From Hoeflea phototrophica DFL-43 (GTDB lineage Bacteria; Pseudomonadota; Alphaproteobacteria; Rhizobiales; Rhizobiaceae), in assembly GCF_000154705.2 (NCBI RefSeq), contig NZ_CM002917.1, positions 3,793,853 through 3,857,852 on the forward strand: a stretch of DNA of 64,000 bases. The letters run 5' to 3'. A program made the translations under genes and the position numbers. The notes below the pieces were generated by a model, which was not told where the DNA came from, did not search any database, and worked only from the letters and a program-made list of their open reading frames with translations. Position 1 is the stretch's first letter. Each line of letters begins with the position of its first letter. Below, in pieces: positions 25,989 through 35,340 of this stretch.

Positions 25989-26812
25989 TGCCTGCTTCAG
26001 CAACTTCCAAGAGCGACGCCCGGCCGGGCGTCGCCGCCTTGCCGATGTATGATTGGCCCGAAGTCCGCGATGCCACTGACGCGTTGTGGTCCGCCATCCG
26101 CGCTGCGCTGATCCAGGAAGGAATTGACGCGCCGGCAGGACTTTCGCGGGACGGCGAAGCCGAGGCCCTCTGGACCCATCCGGATCTGGTGCTCTCCCAG
26201 ACCTGCGGCTTTCCCTATGCCAACGGCCTGAGCGGAAAAGTGGCCCTGATCGCAACCCCTTCCTACAGGCTCGAAGGCGTCAAACCCGGGCACTATTTCA
26301 GCGTTCTCGTTGCCCGCAGGTCCAGTCTGCCGGAAAGCCTGGCCGGGCTGCAGCACAGGCGCCTCGCATTCAACATGGCGCACTCCCAGTCAGGCTTTGC
26401 CGCGCCGGTCCGGCTGCTTGCCGGCAATGGCTGCACATCGATGCCGGAGCCACTCGAGACAGGGGCGCACCGCGCTTCCCTAAAGGCAGTGGCCGCAGGC
26501 GAAGCCGATTGGGTGGCAATCGACGCCATTGCCTGGGAGCTCGCCAAGCGGCATGAACCAGCAGCTGCCGAACTCGTGGTCTTTGCCACCACGCCGGAAA
26601 CGCCCGCTTTGCCGTTGATTGCAAGTCTGCGCCTTGCCCGGCAGGCTCCACGGATCGCAGGCGCCATCGACACAGCCCTGAAACGGCTCGATCCCGCGAT
26701 CAAAGGATCACTGTGTCTGTCGGGCCTGATCCCGTCAAACCAGCAGGATTACGCTCCGCTTGCAGCAGCTTTGCCGGTTCGGGATGCCCTGCCGGGGTTC
26801 GACCGCAAATGA
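25988..26812 (+). CDS. PhnD-like periplasmic-binding-fold protein without signal peptide
   Basis: The 274-residue protein matches the phosphate/phosphonate-binding PhnD fold (SLPMYDWPEVRDA-type start, LSQTCGFPY, GHYFSVLVARR, AFNMAHSQSGF, WVAIDAIAWEL). It has no signal peptide, unlike ABC binding proteins, and no permease or ATPase genes are nearby. It is joined by a 1-base stop-start overlap to the desaturase gene, suggesting a shared task, perhaps ligand sensing in the cytosol. Annotation as an ABC transport component would overstate the evidence. Confidence 0.75.
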   Translation: MPASATSKSDARPGVAALPMYDWPEVRDATDALWSAIRAALIQEGIDAPAGLSRDGEAEALWTHPDLVLSQTCGFPYANGLSGKVALIATPSYRLEGVKPGHYFSVLVARRSSLPESLAGLQHRRLAFNMAHSQSGFAAPVRLLAGNGCTSMPEPLETGAHRASLKAVAAGEADWVAIDAIAWELAKRHEPAAAELVVFATTPETPALPLIASLRLARQAPRIAGAIDTALKRLDPAIKGSLCLSGLIPSNQQDYAPLAAALPVRDALPGFDRK

Positions 26813-26830
26813 GCCAGCGCCCTGTCGCGC

Positions 26831-27862
26831 TCAGCGCTCGGTAAGCTTGAGCTCGATGCGCCGGTTGGTGGCCCGGGCTTCGTCGCTGTCGCCATCGGCG
26901 ATCGGTTGAAACTCTCCAAAGCCGGCGGCCACCAGACGGTTGGCCGGCACACCATTCTCGATCAGATATTTGACGACCGAGGTGGCACGCGCCGTCGACA
27001 GCTCCCAATTGTCCGCATAGCGGCCGGTCCCCGACAACGGCACATTGTCGGTGTGGCCATCCACACGAAGCACCCAATTGATCTCCTCGGGGATCTCGCG
27101 CGAAAGCTCATTGATCGCCTCGGCAAGCTTCGCCATCTGCTCCTGGCCGGCCGGATTGAGCTCATTGCCCCCCGACGGAAACAGGACTTCCGACTGGAAC
27201 ACGAAGCGGTCGCCGACAACGCGCACATCTTCGCGGCTTGAGAGAATCTCACGCAACCGTCCGAAGAAATCCGACCGGTAGCGGTTGAGCTCCTGCACCC
27301 GCTGCGCCAGCGCCACATTGAGCCTGCGACCGAGATCGGCAATCTTGGCCTGGGTCTCCTGATCCTTGGTTTCCGAGACCTCGAGCGCATCCTCGAGTGC
27401 CGCCAGCTGTGAGCGGAGCGCCGAGATCTGCTGATTGAGCAGCTCCACCTGGTTGAGCGCTCGCTGCGAGACCTTCTTCTCCGCATCCAGCGTCTCGCTA
27501 AGCGCCCCGATCTGCGCTTCCGCCGCAGCTGTGGCACCCGAACCGCTGTCCAGCAATTGCTGGAGCCGCGACCGGTCCGTCTCCGATTCCGACAATGACG
27601 CCTGCAGATTGGCAAGCGTATCCTCAAGGTCCTGCTTGCCTGAACGCTCAAGCGCCAGCAGCTGCGTCAGCTCATTGATCTGGCTGTTGAGGCGGTTGAG
27701 AACCTGATCACGTCCGGAGATTTCGCGGGACAGAAAAAACTGCGCCAGCACAAACACCGTGAGCAAGAACATGATCGCCAGCAGCAGCGTCGACAACGCA
27801 TCGACAAAACCGGGCCAATAATCGACCCCTCGCTCCCGCCGCCGGTTTCGCGCCAGAGACAT
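26831..27862 (-). CDS. MotB-like OmpA-domain protein with long coiled coil
   Basis: The 343-residue protein has one N-terminal membrane segment (FVDALSTLLLAIMFLLTVFVL) whose first residues include an Asp, as in proton-driven stator subunits. Residues about 50-200 form an extended coiled coil. The C-terminal OmpA/MotB peptidoglycan-binding domain (VLFPSGGNELNPAGQ, RVDGHTDNVPL, LSTARATSVVKYL) is complete. The MotA-like partner lies 3 bases upstream on the same strand. No flagellar genes occur here, so it is probably a non-flagellar stator-type pair, as in TolQR/ExbBD. Function unknown. Confidence 0.82.
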   Translation of the reverse strand: MSLARNRRRERGVDYWPGFVDALSTLLLAIMFLLTVFVLAQFFLSREISGRDQVLNRLNSQINELTQLLALERSGKQDLEDTLANLQASLSESETDRSRLQQLLDSGSGATAAAEAQIGALSETLDAEKKVSQRALNQVELLNQQISALRSQLAALEDALEVSETKDQETQAKIADLGRRLNVALAQRVQELNRYRSDFFGRLREILSSREDVRVVGDRFVFQSEVLFPSGGNELNPAGQEQMAKLAEAINELSREIPEEINWVLRVDGHTDNVPLSGTGRYADNWELSTARATSVVKYLIENGVPANRLVAAGFGEFQPIADGDSDEARATNRRIELKLTER

Positions 27863-27865
27863 GGC

Positions 27866-28888
27866 TTACTTGTCTCCGATCTTTTCGGAGAGCTTGTCGA
27901 GCGTTTCGCGCATTCGCCGCGATTCCGATTGCTGCGCCTCGATCCAGTCCCGCAGCATCTGCTGCTCACTGCGCATGTTCTTCACCAGACCCTGGATACC
28001 CTCGGCGAGGCTCGCCATGGCTGCAGTCGTGCGTGGCGTCATGCCGGAATCCTGAGACAGTTTCTGCATGCGTTCGGACAGCATCCGGATTTCTTCCGTG
28101 GTTCCAGCGCCCTCCACGGGCACAGAGACGTCCGAATCAAGGTCCGTCATGGTGGACAGCCAGTTTTCCAGCTCCGTGTAGAAGCGGTTCTGGGCACGCC
28201 CGGCCTGCAAGTCGAGAAAGCCCAGTATGAGCGAACCGGCAAGACCGAACAGGGAAGAGGAAAATGCCGTGCCCATCCCTTCGAGCGGCGCCGACAATCC
28301 GGTCTTGAGTGTCGAGAGCACATCTTCCGTGCCACCGCTGCCGGGATTGAGCGACTGGATCACCTGATTGATCGAACCGATGGTTCCGAGCAGCCCCCAG
28401 AACGTTCCCAGAAGCCCAAGGAAAACCAGAAGTCCGATGAGATAGCGGGAGGTGTCGCGAGACTCGTCGAGACGGGTTGCGATCGAATCGAGAATCGACC
28501 GCAGCGATGAGGTCGACAGCGCCATTTCCTGGCGACGTCCGATCAGCGCCCGCATCGGAGCCAGCAGCACCGGGTCCCGGCCTACCTTTTCAGCATCGCC
28601 CGTGGCACGCAGGGAGTTCACCCAGCGAACCTCCGGCCTGAGCCTCAGCACATGGGTAAAAACCAGAAGCACGCCAACGGCGAGAACACCGACGATCAGA
28701 CCATTCAGGCCTGGATTTGCGAGAAAGGCATCCTGGATCTGACGGTAGAGGATCGCTGCCACGAATCCGGAGAGGATGAGAAAGATCATCATGCTCCAGA
28801 AGAACACTAGCGGGCTGGACAATTTGTGCGGGTCCGCGCCGCTGCCGTCTTCAGAGATACCCCATCCAGACAATGTCAGTTTCGCCAT
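27866..28888 (-). CDS. MotA/ExbB-like membrane protein, non-flagellar
   Basis: The 340-residue protein begins at the ATG at 28888 (MAKLTLSGWGISEDG). It has several membrane segments, including the MotA/ExbB-like core LLGTFWGLLGTIGSINQVIQ and MGTAFSSSLFGLAGSLILGF with the small-residue pattern of this superfamily. A C-terminal cytosolic tail (about residues 270-340) is coiled coil. It pairs with the OmpA-domain gene 3 bases downstream, and both probably form a proton- or sodium-driven envelope machine. Rhizobial annotators often call it a flagellar motor protein, but no flagellar context is present. Confidence 0.8.
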   Translation of the reverse strand: MAKLTLSGWGISEDGSGADPHKLSSPLVFFWSMMIFLILSGFVAAILYRQIQDAFLANPGLNGLIVGVLAVGVLLVFTHVLRLRPEVRWVNSLRATGDAEKVGRDPVLLAPMRALIGRRQEMALSTSSLRSILDSIATRLDESRDTSRYLIGLLVFLGLLGTFWGLLGTIGSINQVIQSLNPGSGGTEDVLSTLKTGLSAPLEGMGTAFSSSLFGLAGSLILGFLDLQAGRAQNRFYTELENWLSTMTDLDSDVSVPVEGAGTTEEIRMLSERMQKLSQDSGMTPRTTAAMASLAEGIQGLVKNMRSEQQMLRDWIEAQQSESRRMRETLDKLSEKIGDK

Positions 28889-28995
28889 GCGCTGTCCGTC
28901 CCGGCCCGTGTCCCAAATCATTCTCCGGGCAGACACTAGCCGATATTGCGGCGAAATTGAAAGCGGGAGCGCAAAACAGATTTGAAGGGGGCGGC

Positions 28996-29796
28996 TCAGG
29001 CCGCAGGAACGGGCCTTTGCACCAGTTCCAGAACGTTTTTGAGCATGTATTCATTGCCTGCCGCAATGGATCGGGTGCCGAACATGTCCGTGCCACCAGA
29101 GGTATCGGCCACAAAGCCACCCGCTTCGCGGATCAGAATGATTCCGGCGGCCATATCCCAGGCTTCAAGCGGCTTTTCCCAAAAGCCGTCGAGCCTGCCT
29201 GCGGCCACATAAGCGAGATCAAGAGCTGCAGCGCCCATGCGGCGAATGCCTGCGCACTCTCCCATCACATGGCGAAGCTCGACCAGAAACTGGCCATGAT
29301 GCCCGCGGCCAAGATGGGGAACCCCCGTCCCGATGACGGCGTCGGAGATCGACTTCCGTCCCGCCACCCGCAAGCGGCGGTCGTTGAGAAACGCACCGCC
29401 GCCGCGTTCCGCAGTATAGAGCTCGTCGGTGCCTGGATTGTAGATCACCCCGGCGACAATCTCGTTGTTGCGCTCCAGCGCAATCGACACGGCAAAATGC
29501 GGAATGCCGTGCAGAAAGTTCGTCGTGCCATCAAGCGGATCAACGATCCAGCGATGCGCACCATCGGTGCCCGGTGTCTCGATGCTCTCCTCGCCCATGA
29601 AACCGTAGGTCGGCCGGGCGCGAAGCAATTCGGTCTTGATGATGGTCTCGGCCTTGTGGTCGGCCTGGCTGACATAATCACCGGGCCCCTTGAGCGAAAC
29701 CTGCAGGTTCTGAACCTCGCCAAAATCGCGCGCCAGCGAGCGACCGGCCTTGAGTGCCGATTGCACCATCACATTGAGAAGGGCTGAACGCGCCAT
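28996..29796 (-). CDS. suhB: Inositol-1-monophosphatase family protein
   Basis: The 266-residue protein has the IMPase metal sites: MGEESIE, VDPLDGTTNFLHGIPHF, and the late AWDMAAGIILIREAGG motif. These bind the Mg ions for phosphate ester hydrolysis. E. coli SuhB also serves in rRNA antitermination; whether this one does is unknown. Length and motifs are complete. It lies downstream of efp on the same strand with a 79-base gap. Confidence 0.92.
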   Translation of the reverse strand: MARSALLNVMVQSALKAGRSLARDFGEVQNLQVSLKGPGDYVSQADHKAETIIKTELLRARPTYGFMGEESIETPGTDGAHRWIVDPLDGTTNFLHGIPHFAVSIALERNNEIVAGVIYNPGTDELYTAERGGGAFLNDRRLRVAGRKSISDAVIGTGVPHLGRGHHGQFLVELRHVMGECAGIRRMGAAALDLAYVAAGRLDGFWEKPLEAWDMAAGIILIREAGGFVADTSGGTDMFGTRSIAAGNEYMLKNVLELVQRPVPAA

Positions 29797-29875
29797 CTGG
29801 ATCTTTCCCTGGTTTCAGCTCTGGCACCCCGCCACGCACCCCAATAAGGAGCGCAGCGCACTGGCACAGAGAGAC

Positions 29876-30439
29876 TTAGTCGGCGCGGCGAAGATAGGTC
29901 AGCTCGTTGGTGTCGACCACCACACGCTCACCGGAGGAAATGAAAGGCGGCACCATGATGCGCACGCCGTTCTCCAGGATCGCGGGCTTGTAGGACGACG
30001 CAGCCGTCTGGCCCTTGACCACAGGATCGGCTTCCGCGATCGCCAACGTGACATGATCTGGAAGCGCGATGCCGATCGGCCGCTCGTCATAGAGCTCAAC
30101 CGTCACCATCATGCCGTCCTGAAGGAACGCACGGCGGTCGCCGACAAAGTCCTTTTGCAGCTCAAGCTGTTCGTAGCTTTCGAGATCCATGAAGACCAGA
30201 GCTTCACCCTGCTCATAGAGGAACTGGAAATCCTTCTGTTCGAGCCGGATGCGCTCGACAGTTTCGGAAGCCCGGAAGCGCTCATTGAGCTTGGTGCCAT
30301 CGATCAGGTTCTTCATCTCGACCTGGTTGAAAGCGCCGCCCTTTCCAGGCTTGACCGCATTGGTTTTCACAACCGCCCAAAGGCCACCATTGTGCTCAAG
30401 CACGTTGCCGGGACGAATTTCATTGCCATTGATTTTCAT
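29876..30439 (-). CDS. efp: Elongation factor P
   Basis: The 187-residue factor helps ribosomes through polyproline stretches. It starts [21 protein letters not shown]; the tip-loop Lys lies in KPGKGGAF, near residue 32, and can be modified in many bacteria, although the modifying EpmA/EpmB genes are not in this window. The start at 30439 fits homologues; the frame is open 22 codons upstream without support. Three OB-type domains fill the length. It is a stand-alone gene with suhB downstream. Confidence 0.96.
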   Translation of the reverse strand: MKINGNEIRPGNVLEHNGGLWAVVKTNAVKPGKGGAFNQVEMKNLIDGTKLNERFRASETVERIRLEQKDFQFLYEQGEALVFMDLESYEQLELQKDFVGDRRAFLQDGMMVTVELYDERPIGIALPDHVTLAIAEADPVVKGQTAASSYKPAILENGVRIMVPPFISSGERVVVDTNELTYLRRAD

Positions 30440-30560
30440 GGGAGCATTCCGCGTAAATCTTTGCCCGGGCCGACATTCGGCGCGGTTTGGCGGCTTCAAG
30501 ACCACAATTGGCGTCAGTTTTCAAGTCCGGCCTGTCGCGGCAGCGCCGACCGGCACCTTG

Positions 30561-31619
30561 TCAGCGCTTGCCAAACGCGTTGGCCGCCTCGATCGCCTGT
30601 TTCTGCTCTTCGTCGGTCAAGCCCTGATAGAAGTCATCGAGCGAGCGATCATCGAATCCGGCGCGGCGGGAAAGGATGTACCATTTTCCCGCCTGAACCG
30701 GATCACCAAGGGTTCCGATGCCGTTGATATGGAGCACCGCCATCCGGTTTTGCGCAACCACATTGCCACGGCTGGCTGCCACTTCCATCCACCGGAACCC
30801 GTTCTCGTAATCCTTGTCGCCGCCGATGCCGTCAATCAGCCAGATCGCGTAATCAAGTTGCGCCGTATCGAAGCCGGCCCGTGCGGCCTTTTCCATATAT
30901 TCGCGCGCCCGGGCTCGTTTTTGTTCGGGAATGCCGGCTGTGTTGTTGTAAATCTGGGCAAGCGCGTACTGGGCGTCCGGCACGCCACGCTCCGCGGCCT
31001 GCTCGAAATAGGGCAGCGCCTCGAGAATGCCCGTAGGGCCCGGCTTGGCGGACACCAGAGTCTGCGCGTGATTGAACTGGGCGAAGGCATTGCCGGCATC
31101 AGCGGCCTTTTTCATCAGCACCTCGGACTTTTTACGGTCCGGTTCCACATGCCGCCCCTCAAGCAGCATGACGGCATATTTGAACTGAGCGGCCGCATCA
31201 CCGCCTTCTGCTGCCTGCCCGTACCAGAACGCAGCGTCATTCATACTGCGAGGAACCCCCAGACCGGATGCGAACAGTTCGGCCAGCAGGGTCTGCGCCG
31301 CAGGATCCCCAAGCTGCGCGCGCGGCAGTGCCAATTCCATGGCGGTCAGATAGTAGCCACGCTGAAACGCCCCAAAGGCCTTTGCCATCGCATCAACAGC
31401 ATCTTCCTTGATATCGGCTGCGTCACTCTGCACAGGAACTGCCGGTTCAGCGGCGGCTTCGGTTGCCGCCTCCGCCGTCGGCTCGGCATCCTGGGCGAGT
31501 GCCGGCGCCGCGGCAAGCGCAAGCCCCGCAGACACAAGAACCACGGGCAAAAGCTCAAGGCCCGAAAGCCTGCGCTCCGGCGGTTTCAAAAGAGAACGAG
31601 AAGTGGATGCATCTGACAT
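30561..31619 (-). CDS. Exported Sel1-repeat protein
   Basis: From MSDASTSRSLLK at 31619 the protein has 352 residues: an N-terminal hydrophobic segment ending in ALAAAPALAQ (signal peptide), an Ala-rich linker, then several Sel1-like (SLR) repeats of about 36 residues (for example DPAAQTLLAELFASGLGVPR and DAAAQFKYAVMLLEGRH). SLR proteins act as scaffolds in envelope or signalling complexes. The frame also opens at 31628, overlapping the thiE stop, so translation may be coupled. The partner is unknown. Confidence 0.82.
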   Translation of the reverse strand: MSDASTSRSLLKPPERRLSGLELLPVVLVSAGLALAAAPALAQDAEPTAEAATEAAAEPAVPVQSDAADIKEDAVDAMAKAFGAFQRGYYLTAMELALPRAQLGDPAAQTLLAELFASGLGVPRSMNDAAFWYGQAAEGGDAAAQFKYAVMLLEGRHVEPDRKKSEVLMKKAADAGNAFAQFNHAQTLVSAKPGPTGILEALPYFEQAAERGVPDAQYALAQIYNNTAGIPEQKRARAREYMEKAARAGFDTAQLDYAIWLIDGIGGDKDYENGFRWMEVAASRGNVVAQNRMAVLHINGIGTLGDPVQAGKWYILSRRAGFDDRSLDDFYQGLTDEEQKQAIEAANAFGKR

Positions 31620-31627
31620 GCGAAGCA

Positions 31628-32281
31628 TTATGCCCCAAACCGTGGCGCTTTTTCGTCAAGCACGGCATTGATCTCGGCAACCAGCCGCGGTGCGTCAGCG
31701 GGTTGCGAAAACACCGCCTGGCCGAAAGCAATGAACTCGGCGTCCGTCGCAGCCATTTCTTCCACAAAGGCGGTGCTGGTGCCGCCCATCAGGACACAGG
31801 GAATTTCGATCATGTCAGCCCACCATTCCGCAAGCGCCAGGTTCTTGGGGTGCGGTTCCGGTTTGATGTCGCCCGCGATCGACCCGAAGATCAGGTAGTC
31901 TGGCTGCGCCTCTCCGATGGACAACGCCGCATGGCGTTCCTTCGCATTTCCGCCACCGACAATCAGGCCCGGTGCATGCCGTTCGACCGCTTCCGCCATT
32001 GCGGTCGGCCCGGCCTCAATGTGCAGACCATCTGCGCGAACCCGGCCCGCAACCCGTGTGTCGCCTGCGACAAGTGCCGCGGCGCCAGCGGCCTGGATCA
32101 CCGGAATCAACGCTTCACAGCGCTGCTGGAAGCTTTTCTCATCGATCCCGTGTTGCGGAATGATGACCGAGGCCACGTCGCCGCCACGCAGCGCATTTGC
32201 CATAATCTCGGCGAGTTCACCTGCATCGGCAATGTCAGGCGTTACCAGTACGAGGCGGCAGCGGTTGGCGGGGCTGGTCAT
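31628..32281 (-). CDS. thiE: Thiamine-phosphate synthase family protein
   Basis: The 217-residue TIM-barrel protein matches ThiE: RLVLVTPDIAD, ALRGGDVASVIIP, GADGLHIEA-type segment (VRADGLHIEAG), DYLIFGSI and the late VLMGGTSTAFVEEM phosphate site. ThiE joins HMP-pyrophosphate and thiazole phosphate. Some residues in the pyrimidine pocket differ from well studied ThiE proteins, so it may be a ThiE-like paralogue; no other thi gene is nearby and no TPP riboswitch was found upstream. I chose MTSPANRCRL (32281) as the start. Confidence 0.8.
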   Translation of the reverse strand: MTSPANRCRLVLVTPDIADAGELAEIMANALRGGDVASVIIPQHGIDEKSFQQRCEALIPVIQAAGAAALVAGDTRVAGRVRADGLHIEAGPTAMAEAVERHAPGLIVGGGNAKERHAALSIGEAQPDYLIFGSIAGDIKPEPHPKNLALAEWWADMIEIPCVLMGGTSTAFVEEMAATDAEFIAFGQAVFSQPADAPRLVAEINAVLDEKAPRFGA

Positions 32282-32381
32282 GAGATATCCTGTCGGGAAC
32301 AATCTGATGGTCATAATGGCCGATATGGCCAAACATCTGCAAACGGGATAGACCGGCGCGACACAAGGATCAACTGCGCCG

Positions 32382-33161
32382 ATGATGACAGACCCCATCT
32401 TCTATGCCGTCGCCATTCCGGCGGTCTTTCTGGTGGGCCTCTCCAAAGGCGGCTTTGGCGGCGCGATGGCGCTGCTCGGCGTGCCACTGATGGCCCTGGC
32501 GATACCCCCTGTGCAGGCGGCTGCGATCCTGCTTCCGATCCTGATCGTGATGGACGCCGTGACCCTGTGGAGCTGGCGCAAGCACTGGGACCCCGCAACC
32601 CTTTTGATCATGGTGCCGGGTGCGGTCATCGGCATCACCATTGGATGGGCAACCGCCGCCTGGATCACCGATCCGATCATCCGGTTGATCGTCGGCTGCG
32701 TGGCGCTTTGGTTTTTCGCTCGCTATGTGACCCTGGCACTTGCTGCAAGGCGCAACGCCAGTCCGGCACCAGCGGATGAGCACCGGCCCGTCAGGGGCGG
32801 ACTCTGGGGAGCGTTGGCGGGATTTACCAGTTTCGTCTCCCATGCCGGAGGCCCGCCCTACCAGATCTACACCTTGCCGCTCAGGCAGGATCCGAAGGTG
32901 TACACAGGAACCAGCGTCCGGTTTTTCGCGATCATCAACGCGATCAAGCTTGTGCCCTACTTCGCCCTGGGTCAGTTCGACATTGCCAACCTGTCGACGT
33001 CTCTCGTACTGGCGCCGATCGCGCCGGTGGCAACGCTGGCGGGCGCCTACATCGTCAAGCGCATGAAGCCAGAGATCTTCTATCCCTTCATGTATGCAAT
33101 GGTGTTTCTGACCGCGCTCAAGCTGATCTGGGACGGGGTTGTCCACCTATTGGCAGGATGA
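32382..33161 (+). CDS. TauE/SafE-family membrane permease
   Basis: The 259-residue protein has about eight hydrophobic segments and the TauE/SafE signature LVGLSKGGFGGAMALLGVP near the N-terminus, with the second copy GFTSFVSHAGGPPYQIYTLP midway, as expected for the duplicated fold. The family exports or imports sulfonates, sulfite or other organic anions. No sulfur genes are adjacent, so the substrate is open. It is divergent from thiE. Confidence 0.88.
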   Translation: MMTDPIFYAVAIPAVFLVGLSKGGFGGAMALLGVPLMALAIPPVQAAAILLPILIVMDAVTLWSWRKHWDPATLLIMVPGAVIGITIGWATAAWITDPIIRLIVGCVALWFFARYVTLALAARRNASPAPADEHRPVRGGLWGALAGFTSFVSHAGGPPYQIYTLPLRQDPKVYTGTSVRFFAIINAIKLVPYFALGQFDIANLSTSLVLAPIAPVATLAGAYIVKRMKPEIFYPFMYAMVFLTALKLIWDGVVHLLAG

Positions 33162-33189
33162 CAGAGCGGCGCGCAGGTGATTTGATGGT

Positions 33190-34878
33190 GTGGATCCAAC
33201 AAGCAGCATGAACGGGACCACAAGCGTGACCGCCAATCCTTATGAAACCGACCTCAACCGCCACGCCGCCAACTACCAGCCTTTGACGCCATTGGTGCAT
33301 CTCGAGCGGGCGGCGCTCATCCACCCTGATCACATCGCGATCATACATGGCTCCCAGCGGACGAGCTATGCGATGTTTCTCGAGCGCTCGAAGCGGCTCG
33401 CCAACGCACTGGGCAGCGTTGGCATCGGCAAGGGCGACACCGTTTCGGTGATGCTGTCGAACACGCCCGCAATGCTCGAGGCTCACCATGGTGTTCCGAT
33501 GACCGGCGCGGTTCTCCACTCCATCAACACCCGGCTTGACGCACAGGCCATCGCTTTCCAGCTCGATCACGCAGAAACCAAGGTGCTGATTGTCGATCGC
33601 GAATTCTCGGCCGTCATGGCTGAGGCATTGGCGCTGGCTGCCGCAAAACCGCTGGTGATCGATTATGACGACACCGAATATCCCGACGATGCGCCCTTCG
33701 CCAAGGGCGAGCGCATCGGAACCCATGACTATGACACCTTTGTCAGCGCCGGAGCCCCGGATTTCATTCGATCAGCCCCTGACGACGAATGGGATTCAGT
33801 GTCATTGAACTACACCTCCGGCACCACCGGCAATCCGAAAGGCGTGGTCTACCATCACCGGGGCGCTGCACTTATGGGATACTCCAATGTCATCGCATCA
33901 GGCATGGGCAGGCATCCTGTGTATCTTTGGACATTGCCGATGTTCCATTGCAATGGCTGGTGTTTCCCCTGGACGCTCGGCGTCGTCGCAGGCACCCATG
34001 TGTGCCTCCGCTGGGTTCGCGCCAAGGCAATGTATGATGCGATCGCCGATCATGGCGTTACCCACCTGTGTGGCGCGCCGATCGTCATGTCGACCCTGCT
34101 CAATGCCCCGGAAACGGAAAAACGCGACTTCTCCCAGACCGTAAGCTTCAACACCGCCGCGGCTCCCCCGCCCGAAGCAGTGCTTGCCGGCATGGCTGAT
34201 GCCGGTTTCGAGGTGGTCCATCTTTACGGACTGACCGAGACCTATGGTCCCGCCGTCGTCAATGAATGGAAGTCGGAATGGTCAAAACTCGACCGTTCCG
34301 AGCGCACAGCCAGGAAAGCCAGACAGGGTGTGCGTTATCCCGCACTGGAAGATCTGGCGGTGTTGGATCCCGAAACCATGGAAAACACACCCGCCGACGG
34401 CGAAACCATCGGCGAGGTCATGTTTCGCGGCAATATTGTCATGAAGGGCTACCTCAAGAACCCGGAAGCCAGTGCCGAAGCGTTCCGTGGCGGATGGTTT
34501 CACTCCGGCGATCTTGGTGTCATGCACCCCGACGGCTACCTGCAGCTCAAGGACCGCTCCAAGGACATCATCATATCCGGCGGCGAGAACATCTCGTCGA
34601 TTGAGGTCGAGGATGCGCTGTACAAACATCCCGCAATCATGGCTGCAGCGGTCGTCGCCCGGCCCGATGACAAATGGGGCGAAACGCCATGCGCCTTTGT
34701 TGAACTGCGCCCCGGTCAGACGCTGAGCGAAGCCGAAGTCATCGAGCATTGCCGCGGTTTGCTGGCGCGCTTCAAATGCCCCCGTTCGGTTGTTTTCCGC
34801 GAAGTCCCGAAGACTTCGACCGGAAAGATCCAGAAATTCCTGCTGCGCGAAGAAGCCCGGTCTCTGGGCAATCCTTGA
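33190..34878 (+). CDS. Acyl-CoA synthetase (AMP-forming)
   Basis: This 562-residue adenylating enzyme of the medium-/long-chain type has the P-loop YTSGTTGNPKGV at about residue 208, FHCNGWCFPW, YGLTETYGP, and the hinge-Lys motif TSTGKIQKFLLR near the C-terminus. It activates a carboxylic acid to its CoA thioester. The start is uncertain: GTG at 33190 with AGGTGA upstream, or ATG at 33208. Neighbours (TauE permease, ArsR) do not name the substrate. Confidence 0.9.
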   Translation: MDPTSSMNGTTSVTANPYETDLNRHAANYQPLTPLVHLERAALIHPDHIAIIHGSQRTSYAMFLERSKRLANALGSVGIGKGDTVSVMLSNTPAMLEAHHGVPMTGAVLHSINTRLDAQAIAFQLDHAETKVLIVDREFSAVMAEALALAAAKPLVIDYDDTEYPDDAPFAKGERIGTHDYDTFVSAGAPDFIRSAPDDEWDSVSLNYTSGTTGNPKGVVYHHRGAALMGYSNVIASGMGRHPVYLWTLPMFHCNGWCFPWTLGVVAGTHVCLRWVRAKAMYDAIADHGVTHLCGAPIVMSTLLNAPETEKRDFSQTVSFNTAAAPPPEAVLAGMADAGFEVVHLYGLTETYGPAVVNEWKSEWSKLDRSERTARKARQGVRYPALEDLAVLDPETMENTPADGETIGEVMFRGNIVMKGYLKNPEASAEAFRGGWFHSGDLGVMHPDGYLQLKDRSKDIIISGGENISSIEVEDALYKHPAIMAAAVVARPDDKWGETPCAFVELRPGQTLSEAEVIEHCRGLLARFKCPRSVVFREVPKTSTGKIQKFLLREEARSLGNP

Positions 34879-35039
34879 AAGCCTGCCTCGCCGGCAGGTC
34901 TCCGGGGTCACCTTGTCCTCCGCTGATCACAGTGTTGGGAAAGGTCTTGGCGAAGGACGCGGCGCTGTAGCGCCAAAGTACTTTTCTGCCAATGTATCGA
35001 ACACTTGCCGGTGGGAAAGGTTTGTCTTAGCTTCACTCC

Positions 35040-35297
35040 ATGACCAAGGATGTTTTCCATGCCATCGCCGATCCGAACCGGCGCCATCTTCTGGAGGAGC
35101 TGCGGCGGCAACCGCAAACGGTCAATGAGCTTGCCGATGGATTGCCGATCAGCCGGCCCGCGGTTTCCCAGCACCTGAAAGCCCTGCTCGACAGCGGCCT
35201 GGTCACGGTGGAGAGCAAGGGCACAAGCCGCATCTATGCCGTCAGGATGGATGGCTTCATGCATGTCAATCTGTGGGTCGACCAGTTCTGGTCCTGA
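35040..35297 (+). CDS. Short ArsR-type HTH regulator
   Basis: The 85-residue protein is a complete winged HTH (VFHAIADPNRRHLLEELRRQ, NELADGLPISRPAVSQHLKA, GLVTVESKGTSRIY) with a very short C-terminus and no metal Cys motif, so it is more like the PadR/SdpR-type ArsR group than a metal sensor. It follows the acyl-CoA synthetase gene by 160 bases. Target unknown; there is no clear ribosome site before the ATG. Confidence 0.82.
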   Translation: MTKDVFHAIADPNRRHLLEELRRQPQTVNELADGLPISRPAVSQHLKALLDSGLVTVESKGTSRIYAVRMDGFMHVNLWVDQFWS

Positions 35298-35340
35298 CGC
35301 TTTATCCAGCTTCGCCTATCGGCCAAAACTCACACTTCAA

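Noticed and set aside
26831..28888. Zorya-type defence system
   Set aside because: ZorA/ZorB also combine MotA- and OmpA-like proteins, but no ZorC, ZorD or ZorE gene is adjacent; neighbours are IMPase and EF-P, so a housekeeping envelope pair is more likely.
30249..31616. 455-codon plus-strand frame over efp and the Sel1 gene
   Set aside because: It is antisense to two well supported genes, low in recognisable motifs and without a ribosome site.
32282..32381. TPP riboswitch before thiE
   Set aside because: The 100-base divergent gap lacks the conserved CTGAGA and ACCTGA-type segments of the TPP riboswitch.
31463..32779. 438-codon plus-strand frame across thiE and TauE
   Set aside because: It is antisense to thiE and out of frame with the TauE permease; composition is that of a shadow frame.
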